Source: Pycnopodia helianthoides (Eukaryota > Echinodermata > Asteroidea > Forcipulatida > Asteriidae). Taken from it: a stretch of DNA of 64,000 nt. The stretch spans positions 11,533,608 to 11,597,607 of the forward strand of contig CM063246.1 in assembly GCA_032158295.1 (NCBI GenBank), in the 5' to 3' direction. This document shows, in pieces, positions 30,301 to 40,351 of the stretch (positions are counted from its first letter, which is position 1; each line of letters begins with the position of its first letter). Both the position numbers and the translations under genes were made by a program. The notes beneath the pieces were generated by a model. That model did not search any database, had not been told where the DNA came from, and saw only the letters and a list, made by a program, of their open reading frames with translations.

Positions 30301-32152
30301 TGGTGCAGGAACCAACCCCGGGGACAAGACGCTCGAGGATAAGTTCTTTGAGCACGAGGTGAGTGTTCCCCCAAGAACTACTTCAAAGATGTACCGTTGT
30401 ATTCATGAACCCTGTCCAGGGGTTTTCAGTTCCGTAGTAGCCCATCCCCCCGGAGTAGGATTGAATCCCCTTAAAATTCCTTGAAACGGATGGCTTTTTT
30501 TCCCCTTTCTCTGACAATCATGTGAGCCCATCGAGAGAGATGGGTCTACAAAAGTATTGTGACTGGGATGCAGTTGCATGTCACAGCTGACTGTTTGAGA
30601 AAAACCCTTGCAACACCGTGACTTATTCGTTGGTCAACAAGAAACTTTATGTATTACGGTTTTACCCACACGCCGATGTGTGATGAGCACTGTACACTCA
30701 GTACTTTTTGTTTGTCCATAGGTTAGGAACAAAAGCATTCTGCTTAACCTTACACGTAAATGTTATCTTTTGTCTGCTGATTGCTATTGAATCATTGTGC
30801 ACAAAATATATTCATATCTCATGTACTGTAGTACTTGGGTAATTTCAACATATGTGCATTTTTGTAATGAATGACAGCATTGAAATAAATCTATACTGAA
30901 TGAAATACCTCCCCTGAGACCTGCGGGGGAAAAAAAAACAACAAAAAAACACAGGTTGGATCCGAACCCATGACTCTACAATTTTAGGGCCGATGTCTTA
31001 ATCATTATGACCCTCGAGCAATCCCAGTGACAAGAGGCCAGTTGAATCTATAATTAGGAGCGGGTACTGCAAACATCAATTAGGGAACTTTTACTTCAAC
31101 AAATTTTGTTCTTTGGGTCAAGAAAATTCCAAAATTTTGGACACATCTAATGTAGAATTTGGGTTCTAACTTCTAACCCAAGTGTAGTAAATTGAAAATG
31201 ATTATTGGATAGCAATGCTGTGGAATTGGGCTTTAGAGCAAACCCGCCCCCATTAAAATAAATCCCGGCTACAACGCTGCCTTAATGTTTGTGTGAAAAC
31301 ATAAAAAACAAACAAAACCACGATAACAAATTTTTGAACACTAATCAAAACTGACTTTGGGACATTTAGTATCTGAAATCTATTTTGCCCAATATACGAC
31401 TCATTTCCCATAACCAGCACACATGTGTGATTTAATCAGTGAGTCAGATGTCATTTCTGTATCACTGGCCTTCACTGTAGCTTTTTGCAAAGGACAAAAT
31501 AGTTAAAGGTGTTATACAGGATTGGTAGAGCTGGAAAAATAGTTGCAGACAGTGTTCATGTTTTGTGTGATCAACCATATGCGTGAAATAAACCTGTGAA
31601 AATATGGGCCAAATCCCTGTGAGTCAGGGGTAACAACCGAAATTAGCTGTTGCATTTTTTTAGTTTTTCAGATATATTTTTCCCGAAAATGACATCATTT
31701 TAGAGGGAAATATATTGCAGGATAATTTGTTTTAGTATAAATTTCATAATCAGCAAGCTTTCAGAACAAAATTAAACAATAATGTTTTTTATCCAAAAAA
31801 GTAATATGACACACCTGTCCTCATTTAACCAGTGATTTATTTTTCCTTTCTTGCTTGTCAACTTATTTTGTTTGTACAAATTCAGTTTACCTAAACATTT
31901 TAAACAAAAATATTGTTGTTTATTGTTATTTTGTCAATATGAATTTCATTGAGTTCTGTTCTTGTTGTCATCCTGTGGCATTCTGTTTAGGTCAAGCTGA
32001 ACGTGAACGGCTTCATGCAGCAGTTTCATTACGGCGTTTTCTACTCCTACATTAAACTGAAGGAGCAAGAGTGCAGGAATATCGTATGGATTGCCGAGTG
32101 CGTTGCTCAGAGACAGCGAGGAAAGATAGACAACTACATTCCAATCTTGTAA
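27388..32152 (+). CDS. ATP6V0D1: V-type proton ATPase V0 subunit d
   Basis: Cytoplasmic funnel-shaped subunit that sits on the membrane c-ring and couples it to the central stalk of the vacuolar proton pump. Exons: 27388-27511, 27803-27974, 28406-28584, 29362-29519, 29668-29844, 30281-30358, 31991-32152. The sum is 1050 nt = 349 aa (human d1 is 351), with all phases compatible. Diagnostic stretches: [132 protein letters not shown] and the end KIDNYIPIL. Two ATGs are adjacent (27388, 27391) and a third lies at 27400; the first was taken by convention. It is divergent from AHCY. Introns hold a tRNA-derived SINE (28018-28205), a TIR element (28882-29133) and an antisense tRNA-like remnant (about 30950-31030). 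Confidence 0.97.
28018..28205 (+). mobile_element. tRNA-derived SINE in intron 2 of the V-ATPase gene
   Basis: A pol III A box (TGGCCGAGTGAG) and B box (GGTTCGGGTCC) about 60 bp apart are followed by a conserved non-tRNA body containing GTCCTTCGGATGGGACG, which I remember from SINEs of marine invertebrates. The B box departs from the consensus, so this is probably an old copy. Confidence 0.6.
28882..29133. mobile_element. TIR element (GGCCGTGTCC ends) in V-ATPase intron 3
   Basis: The ends are inverted copies: TTAGGCCGTGTCC at the left and GGACATGGCCTAA at the right, with inner GCGGCTACAG/CTGTAGCCGC motifs. There is no coding content. Related pieces occur at about 21630-21750, 54369-54885 and 56990-57130. 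Confidence 0.55.
29140..29320. repeat. Dispersed repeat, family also at 32.3 and 38.8 kb
   Basis: It shares phrases (GCCAACATACACAACC, GGTTTCAACTGGT, CACAGTTGTG) with copies at 29892-30050, 32265-32467, 32483-32665 and 38760-38940, several of which begin or end with AACCCTCCTACT-type termini. This looks like another small non-autonomous family. Confidence 0.45.
30950..31030 (-). mobile_element. tRNA-like SINE remnant in V-ATPase intron 6
   Basis: On the minus strand an A-box-like segment around GGGTCATAATGATTAAGA and a B-box-like GGGTTCGGATCC are spaced as in a tRNA head. The stems do not fold as a functional tRNA. Confidence 0.35.
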
Positions 32153-32248
32153 ATAGTCTGTACCTAGATGTTATCGGCCAAGGTTTGGTTCCTGCCCCCC
32201 ACAAGATTATAGTCAAGTCATCCCCCCAACAGAGAGACGAACAATAAT

Positions 32249-32254
32249 AATAAA
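32249..32254 (+). terminator. Candidate poly(A) signal of V-ATPase subunit d
   Basis: First AATAAA after the stop codon, 97 nt downstream. Other hexamers follow (for example near 33165 and 33970), so longer 3' UTRs are possible. Confidence 0.35.
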
Positions 32255-32264
32255 TTATTTAACC

Positions 32265-32665
32265 CTCCTACTCTCAGTGACTCTTGGCAACATTTTCCAG
32301 TGAGTTGACCAACCGTTTGAAACCATTCGACTACCAAGGTTGTGTACGGTGGCACAACTGTGCACAGAACTAACTGTGTACTGTGTACATGTATTCCCTC
32401 ATGGTATCAGATTGCAGGCAGGCATAGTTTATCTATCATTCAAAACCACAGTGGCAAGAGGGTTAAACCGAGACGAAGCTGAACCCTCCTACTCTTGCTA
32501 CATTTTTTTTCAGCAAGTTGACAATTCATTTGAAACCAGTTCACAGTTAGTGTATGGTGGCAAACCTTTGCACAGAACTAAATGTGTGTACACAATGTAC
32601 TGTGTAGATGAATTAACCATTTGATATCATATTGCAGGCTGGTTGACATAGTTTATCTGTCATTC
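32265..32665. repeat. Two neighbouring copies of the AACCCTCCTACT repeat family
   Basis: Copies at 32265-32467 and 32483-32665 share AACCCTCCTACT starts, GTGTACGGTGGCAC/GTGTATGGTGGCA cores and GCAGGC..GGCATAGTTTATCT..TCATTCA ends. The first copy closes with GAGGGTTAAA. They lie just past the likely 3' UTR of the V-ATPase gene. Confidence 0.45.
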
Positions 32666-33177
32666 ATAAATACCCCAGACAGTTCTTATTGGTCCAGAGG
32701 AGATCACGTGGCCATATTTAAACGAGCAGTAGAGACATTGTAACAAGTGTTTGAACATAATGCGTGTTGGCGCGCAAGCTTACAGACGCACATAAATTCT
32801 TTTGAATCTGTACCCCGTGAGAAAAATCTCTGACGTTTCCTTCGTTGTGTTTGTCTTGGCTTTGGGGTTATCTTTTCAAGGCCATTATCTCTCTCATTCC
32901 AGAAACCAGTGTTCCTCTTCTTCATATTTTTGTTCTCCTTTTGAACGGACAAAATATTATCATTCTCTTAAATCAGATTGCCATAAAAAAAAGTTAGGTC
33001 TTTGATGACTCAGAAAATGTGGCGGTGTGTTTTGCCTACAAATTTACGAATGAATGACTCTCTACAAAAATTTTTGTACAAATTTCCAAATGGGTTTCCT
33101 ATTAAGATGGTTTTGACTGTTTCAAATCGTTAACTTTTATGTCACGAAACAGCAGTAGCATGCTCAAATAAAATGGG

Positions 33178-33358
33178 TGCAATTTCATAGAGCTGCCTAA
33201 GCAGAAAATGTTGATTAACAATTTCTGCTAATCAAAAGTAAGCAGGGTACCAGTCAAAAATTGTGCATGTGACATAATACATGTGTACTTAGGCTGGTAA
33301 GCATAATTTGTATGTGCTTAGGCACTTTTTGTGCTTAAGCAACTCTATGAAATTTTGC
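33178..33358. mobile_element. GGGCCC-ended MITE, degraded copy 6
   Basis: Keeps AATTTCATAGAGCTGCCTAAGC and AAGCAACTCTATGAAATT, but the outer GGGCCC ends are lost. Confidence 0.65.
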
Positions 33359-35155
33359 AGGTGTTTTTTTTTTTTGCTTGCAAAATGAGCAAAACTTTTT
33401 CAAGTTGAAGGAATAATCTATTTTTTCAGATCAATTGTGTCCATCGCCTATTCATACATTATATTTTAATTTATTCTCAAGAAGTAGGGCCTATCATTGA
33501 CCATTCGTGTATGTCACGTTTTATTTTTGAAATATAATCGTTTTCCTTGTTTCTTTCTTTCAATCTAAAAAACCCAAAGGAATTGTCTCTTTTTTTATAT
33601 AATGAATGAGTATTAATATAGAGGTATAAAGGATGTAACAAGGATTGTCTAATAATTGTCGGTGTTGTAAATAATGTTATGTATAGAACAAATATTAAAC
33701 ATACATTTTAATATCACATCTATAAGATTTTAGTTTTCCTATATTTGTTTATGGATTGCTTTCTGCAAAAAGAAAGTAGTCCAGAATGTGAAAAAGCAAG
33801 TAGGAATTTGACACGTGACAGTGTTTTGAGAAGCAAGGAAGAGTTCGTCAAAGCAATTGCACATGTTAAATGTATTGGATATCAGATTATTGTAAAACAA
33901 TTGTACAAGCATATATATATGATGTGACAAAAATGCCGGTTATAGAAAGTAAAAATTGTATTGTGATTGAGAAATAAAACAGTACTTGATATTGTGGTTG
34001 AAGATGTAACACATAGTCTTAATAGATGACAGTATGTTGTGGACAGTATGTTTTGGTTGTCCGCAATAGTTTAGTCTCATTCTCTGAGAATCAAGTTCTC
34101 ATTCACTTAAAGGAAAGGTCGTAGATTGGTAGTTGCTCCAAAAATTAATTACCATAAAATCTCACTTGGTGAGAAGCACTGCAGCTGTTGATTGAGAAAG
34201 GATTCCCCTCAAAGTAATATGGTTTGGATAAATTTTTGCCCCAAAACATTTGAATCTGAAAACGATTCATGCATAAATCGTTTCTCAGATTTCTGAGGGT
34301 TGGTGTCCGTTCGCGAATGCTGCGGCCAGAGATGCGGTTGTTACCCGCTGCCAACTCATGAAACATGGATGGATTTGACGTTCTTGTGAAAAAATAGTCA
34401 CTGTGACAGTTTTTTGCTGTTTTCTCGACAAGTAGACACTGTATACAGCTGACACTTGCACATGCGACTTTTATTGTATCTTTCTTTATAATGCCTAATA
34501 ATAAGCATTAGATTTAATAGATGTTGAATTTGCACCGGGGATAAAGAATATTACTTTGTTTTACCCTTGGAAGTACTGAGTATACAGTGCTTTACACACA
34601 TCGGTGAAAGGGTAAAACCAAGTAATAAGCATGAGATTGACAAAACCAATCTATGACCCTACCTGAGCACATTTTCAGACTACACAACCCCAGGAAATTC
34701 CTGGGGAATGTAACCCCACTGCAACCCCCACTGTCATTTCACTCTGCACTTCTTATGTACATGCATGGTTACCTCTGGGTTATCTATTAACTGGGGATTC
34801 AAGTGTGAAAAGGCCAACCAACGTTTCCATGGAATTTTGTTAACATAAACAACAAATGTTGCCCAAGTTATGTGTAACAGCTCCAAACTTATATGGGTTT
34901 TGAGGCATTGCATGGTGAGGTATCAATATATATTTGGTTTGCGGTAACACCATGTGTATAAATATCTACTTTGCTGTGTAGATTTTGTTCTTTAGAGAAC
35001 TTGTCTTGCTATTTATTCTACTACCGGAGAGTAGATTTTCGGAATTCGGGAGACTTCTCAGCTCCTAACTTTAGTGGTAATTGCTGCACCACTTTTCTGG
35101 GGAGAAAAATTCCACAACAGGCTTTTTCAGTGCTCTTCTCAAACAACGCATGCAG

Positions 35156-35596
35156 TTAAAGGAACATTACAGAATTGGTTTTTGCTAACAAAACAGTTGC
35201 TGGCAGTGTAAGCACTTTATGTAATCCACCATATACACAAACTGACAAACCTGTAGAAGTTTGAGATCGATCGGCCATCTGGGTCACGAGAAAATAGTGA
35301 AAAACCGATTACACATTTGCATGAAATCATATAGATTCAACAAAATGAATAAAACGATTACACATTTGCATGAAATCATATAGATTCAACAAAATGAATA
35401 AAACGCTCACTGAGCGATAAACTCCATTCGGAAAATAAGTTTATTCATTTCTCATCAAAAATGGCTCTTCAGACAGAAATATTTCAAGGGATGTTTTCTA
35501 CTATCATCATTAGACCGTGTAAGTTTTATGTAAATCTGTGATCAAAAAGTATATTTTACAAGTTTTTTTCTTACCAATTCTGTAATGTTCCTTTAA
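35156..35596 (-). mobile_element. TTAA-flanked MITE, copy 2, with an internal 49-bp duplication
   Basis: Reverse-orientation copy of the family described at 1788-2185. TTAA lies at both ends (35156-35159, 35593-35596) next to the AGGAACATTACAGAATTGGT terminal repeats. A 49-bp unit starting CGATTACACATTTGCATG is present twice in tandem (35306 and 35355), which explains its larger size of 441 bp. Confidence 0.85.
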
Positions 35597-36061
35597 ACCA
35601 CTTTAATATGCTCATCTTCCCCTCCCAACATAAATTCTAACCCCAAAACAAAAGATAGCCTTGCGGTTGCTGGGGACCATGTTTTGGGGGCCACTACTTG
35701 TATAAATTTTTGTTTCGTCTGGTTTTTGTTGACTCGTCAAAACCGGTTGAACAATGACCAACAACTATGTACATGGATGACTTGACAGGAAGTAATCCTT
35801 GCTGTGTTTTGGTAATGTCCGCTGTGTGTATATAGTATCGAAGTAAAACAAAGAGGAAGGAACTTACAACAAAACCTTTTTTGTGGAGGCAAACAAATTT
35901 GCCCATTTACAGTATCACTCATGAGCCAGGAGAAGCTTTAGAATATACATTAAAGCAAGGATTTCAGACTTTTATCTGAATTCTGATTTTCTTGAGTTCT
36001 GCTTGGTGTAAAAAAAATCTGTTACTTTGTGCAGTTTTGGGGTTGAACAAATAAAAAATTG

Positions 36062-36132
36062 ACAAGAGTGGGACTTGAACCTGCAACCTATGGATTAACG
36101 TGCCGGCGCTCTACCAACTAAGCTATCTACCC
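36062..36132 (-). mobile_element. tRNA-like head of a SINE
   Basis: On the minus strand it reads TAGCTTAGTTGGTAGAGCG (A box and D arm) and GGTTCAAGTCC (B box) about 35 nt apart. The region between them cannot form an anticodon stem, so this is more likely a SINE head or tRNA pseudogene than a working tRNA gene. Confidence 0.5.
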
Positions 36133-36503
36133 CTAATGTTGGTGGTCCCTCTCTTTTGTCAATACCTTTCTTCAGATATTAAGAAATCATGCTCCCTGAT
36201 CCCACAAGTTCATTTGAATCTATAACTCCAGGGGTTACAAAAAGTGGACACATGTCATCATTTAAAACATATCTCCTAAAATTTGGAACCAAGTTTGCAT
36301 CTTTTTGTTGGCAATGAGTCTCACCCCTGTCTATCATCGAAACAAAAGCAGATTCTTAGTATTACCAACAGCAACAGGTGGATTCATGCAATGTGAGCAT
36401 GAATGCAAAGCATACATACATTCATGGCCAAGTTGTGTAGAAATTTTACAGATGAAAGGGTGAGATTTAATGTAGATTTCATTTTTTTGTGTCTATGTCC
36501 TTC

Positions 36504-36846
36504 TAAAGAGACACTTTGCCTTGGATTGGGGCGATTTGGGCTACAAAAAGCATTTGAAAGCGTTCATTATGAAATGACCACGGTCAGAAAGATGTTTTAA
36601 AGGTAGAATATAGTGATCCACACAAATATGCCTCGAAATTGCGTGGTTTTCACCTTTTTGTGGAGTCAAAAATGTTGTTCTACAAAGCGGCGGACAGTGT
36701 TAGTTCACAAAGTAAAAGGAAAACCACACAAATTCGAGGCATATTTGTGTGGATTATTATATTCTACTTTTAAAACATCTTCCCAACTATAATCAATTCA
36801 AAACAAACGCTTTTTACAGCCCAATCCAAGGCAACGTGTCCCTTTA
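36504..36846. mobile_element. Highly palindromic MITE (GAGACACTTTGCC ends)
   Basis: Outer ends are inverted: AAAGAGACACTTTGCCTTGG at the left and CCAAGGCAACGTGTCCCTTT at the right. Inside, about 50-bp arms (ATCCACACAAATATGCCTCG and its reverse complement) also face each other. Remnants of the family lie at about 14926-15083 and 53978-54209. Confidence 0.65.
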
Positions 36847-37134
36847 ACCATAGAGCTACTTTTAAGTCCCTAGCATAAAGCACAGGCCAAGCAAACTGCA
36901 TGAAACAGTATTAAAATGACATGTCATCTCGCTTGTGACCTTCTTTCAGTTATTAATCAAATCCGACTTTGCCTTTTTGAAGTTGTATTTCGATGTTCAA
37001 TTCATGCTGATATGCTGTATTGTTCAGTTTCTAAAAACTGATGGGAATAAAGCATGCACTATAAATCCAATATGACCTTCATTTTCCACCTGTCCAGTGG
37101 TTTCTGTGGTTTCAACCAACCTTTACAACATCAG

Positions 37135-37326
37135 GGCCCAATTTCATGAAGCTGTTAAGCAGGAAATACTGCTTCGCTTATTTCTTTGCAAAAGCAAAAC
37201 ATTTGTCGGACACCAGTTGTAACGATGTAAATGTGATGGAGTGTTTGCCGGTAACTGGTTTCTGCTAAGAAATATTTGTTTGTGCTTAGCAAGTTTCTGT
37301 ACTTCAAGGCTTTATGAAATTGAGCC
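37135..37326. mobile_element. GGGCCC-ended MITE, copy 7
   Basis: GGCCCAATTTCATGAAGC at the left and ATGAAATTGAGCC at the right. CAG precedes the left end; the right flank is a C run. Confidence 0.65.
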
Positions 37327-37599
37327 CCCCCCCCACACTTGCTCTGTGCTTATAGTAAGTTCATCTGCATCTGACCTTAAAGGGGCAATACATTTCCCAC
37401 GAGTGAAAAAAAAGGATATGGTAAATACTGTCCCTCATTAATTTTGAGGGATGACGAGAAACTACAACTAAATGTTCACATGTTAACAACACGAAGAGAT
37501 GAATTCTATTGCCAACAAAAAGGTCTGAAACTACAAATCAAAACTTTATAGGAGGCAAGCTGAAACGACAACATCTCCATCTTTTGGTAATCCCTGGAG

Positions 37600-37990
37600 T
37601 TAAAGGAGCATTACAAAATTGGTAAGAAAAAAACTTGTAAAATATATATTTTGATCACAGATTTACATCAAACTCACACGGTCTAATGATGATAGTAGAA
37701 AACATCTCTTGAAATATTTCTGTCTGAAATGTCATAATTGATGAGAAATGAATAAACTAATTTTCCGAATGGAGTTTATCGCTCAGTGAGCGTTTTATTC
37801 ATTTGTTGAATCTATGTGATTTCATGCAAATGTGTAATAGGTTTTTCACTATTTTCTCATGACCCAGATGGTCCATCGATCTCAAACTTCTACAGGTTTG
37901 TCAGTTTATGTATATGGTGGATTACATAAAGTGCTTACACTGCTAGCAACTGTTTTGTTAGCAAAAACCAATTCTGTAATGTTCCTTTAA
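37600..37990 (+). mobile_element. TTAA-flanked MITE, copy 3
   Basis: TTAA at 37600-37603 and 37987-37990. The left terminal repeat has two changes (AGGAGCATTACAAAATTGGT). Same body as copy 1. Confidence 0.85.
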
Positions 37991-39212
37991 GGACTTCAAG
38001 GAGCTTTAGGGAATAGTGCCATCAGTGCTACAGAAGTCAACCGATGAGCTTGATTTATCTATACCCGAGGGAAACGACAGCCATTTTCTTTTCAACAAGA
38101 TGACATTTAAAAAAAGTATTGATTTCAGATAAAAGACTGCAACTAATCACACCTGTAAATAGCTGCACATTCATTTCTTAATAAACCTTAAAATGAATCA
38201 AAACATTCTCATAGCATATTTTTTTTTCAATGTACAAGTTTATTTTTTAGAGTTCAGCAAGAAATAAATCCAATTCCCCAACTACTCTAAACAAAATGTT
38301 CATGTGTACATTCACGTTCACGAAATAGCAGTTGACACTATCTACGTGTACATGAAATAGCTGTTGATGGTGTTGTGACCTGAGATAAGTTCAATGCTAC
38401 GATTGTTTTAGTATTATACAACACGTTTTACATTGCAGAGTCCACTTGCATAAAGAATTCATGTAAATGCAGCTAAGCCTAACACAAAATTATGCCAACA
38501 TTGTAAACCCGAAACCAATACGTGCTCACAGCTTAACAATTCCTACGTCTGAGGTAACGTCCGAGGTAACAAGTAGGAATTTCAAATCTTGCCTACCCCT
38601 GGAGAAGCTTTGTGTTCATTTCTTAACAGTTTTATTTTTATGAAAAATACAATTTGTGCTACACATAACTTTTGATACACTAAATTTGCTTTGTTGTACT
38701 CTTCAGCCCGCATATCAAACTGGCATCATCCAGAAACACCAATGAACTCTGAACACCCCCCCCCCCCCCCGAGTCTTGCACTGGTTGTGTATGGTGGCAC
38801 AACTACGCACAAAATTGTGCAAATGTGTGTACCATTTAGCCGCATTCAAGACACAACGCTTCAGACTGGCATGGTTCATACTGTACATCATTCAAGACCA
38901 CAGCGGTTGAAATTAAATGGTCCAATAGTAGGAGGGTTTACATGTACCCTTTCTGATCTTCCAACTGGATTGTTCATTTCTCTGGTAAAGCGTCCTTTCC
39001 CACGCATGAATGAAATTCAAGGCCTCTGGAAACCAACCACCCAAATCAGGCATGATATTTGGCCCTTGCAAAATGGAGTACAAGGGCTGATCTGTACAGG
39101 CTGCCCCTTTAATAGACTTTTCAGGCTATTTAATAACAATTTTCCTGGTTTTTCCAAGGGCCCAAAGTTGGAAATCAGACTTCAGTACAACGAAAATCAT
39201 TCCTGTTCATAA

Positions 39213-39344
39213 GTCAGGCATGCAACTGTAACTTCACCAAAAAAGAGGAAATAAAGTGTCAATGATTTTGTATAGTATTTTTCAATTTCTGAGAATAAAA
39301 AGAAGAGGAAATCAGCTTATCCGAGGAAAAGTTGCATGCCTGAA
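39213..39344 (+). mobile_element. Small TIR element, CAGGCATGCAACT ends, copy 1
   Basis: CAGGCATGCAACTGTAAC at the left faces AAAAGTTGCATGCCTG at the right across about 130 bp containing AAAAAAGAGGAAA. The same element in the opposite orientation lies at 44193-44324, inside an RBM39 intron. Confidence 0.6.
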
Positions 39345-39803
39345 AAGTACATCAAAAGTATGAGTAGTGACATAAATCTCTTGTTTTTGTTTTTAATTAA
39401 AGAAACCTTTAACCCTTCGATCCTTTACCCTTCGTTAAACTTTGTACAGCCTTCACTCTCTCGTTAAATATTTACATTCCAATTTGTGGCAGGATGAAAT
39501 TTACAAAAAAATAATTCAAAAACATTACATCCTTAAGGGCAGAATTTAATGATCAAGTCAAACGCTTCAAGACGAAAATTCTTCAAAGTTTCAAAAATGG
39601 TTTTTGGCAATTTACACAAATGGCGTTTTGTCATCCGAAGGAATGATCTGATACTGTGAAAACTTACAAATATGCACAATAGAAAATAACACACTGTTCG
39701 CTGTGTGAATGAATGCTCATCTTGCCCCGTCCAGACAAAAAAAAAACTTTGAAAACAGGAAATCATGTTGGGACTATTCAAGTTCTTACTTTAAACTGTA
39801 CAA

Positions 39804-39809
39804 TTTATT
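39804..39809 (-). terminator. Candidate poly(A) signal of RBM39
   Basis: AATAAA on the minus strand about 545 nt past the RBM39 stop codon. It was chosen only by position. Confidence 0.25.
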
Positions 39810-40351
39810 CTACACACATACATTCCGAAGGAAATAAAGTGGAAAGGAAAAGATATTTATACTGTGCGCTGAACAGACCAAGCATACCAACCCCTTACAA
39901 AAGTAACGCAGCCTGTATCCACTATTAAATGACAAGAAACACCATCACACCTGATGCTTCAGGGGCAACGGAGGCAATTGGTCATTGCCTTGGTGCCCCT
40001 TAGATGTTCCAACAGAAATTTACAATTCCCTTTACACAGGTAGAAAACGCCTTGCCCTTTCGAAAAAGACAAAGCATCAGGCCTGCACTATTTAAAAAAA
40101 ACACTTTAAAAACAACTAAAAGGTGAAATCAAGGCCAGAAAAAAGACAAACACTTTTATGTAGATTTGGATGGAAAATAGTGTCGACTCTTTCAAACTCT
40201 TTTTAATGCAACCCGCAAAGAGACAACACAGGACAAAACAAGTGTACAAAACTAAAGCCTCCAATCGCTCAAACGTTCTTTTTCCTCGGCCAATTCTGTC
40301 ACAGCTGGATCGACCGCCATGAAGGACACAGGAACATGTTGGGGCAGATCT

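Larger units (their letters stand above)
32153..40351. other. Intergenic stretch between V-ATPase d and RBM39 3' end
   Basis: The two genes converge on this 8.2-kb gap. The left part should hold the V-ATPase 3' UTR and the right part the RBM39 3' UTR. Otherwise it contains repeats only: two neighbouring copies of the AACCCTCCTACT family (32265-32467, 32483-32665), a degraded GGGCCC element (33178-33358), a repeat shared with 6.5 kb (about 34110-34665), TTAA elements (35156-35596, 37600-37990), a tRNA-like piece (36062-36132), a MITE (36504-36846), a GGGCCC element (37135-37326) and a small TIR element (39213-39344). No further gene was recognised. Confidence 0.55.

Noticed and set aside
36062..36132. 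Functional tRNA gene on the minus strand
   Set aside because: The A and B boxes are present, but the region between them cannot pair as an anticodon stem and the acceptor ends are not complementary. Treated as a SINE head.
39958..40090. Coding exon near the RBM39 3' end
   Set aside because: The sequence resembles the dispersed GGCCTGGAATT/AATTCCGGGCCTG repeat at 4301-4424 and lies within the likely RBM39 3' UTR. No family match.
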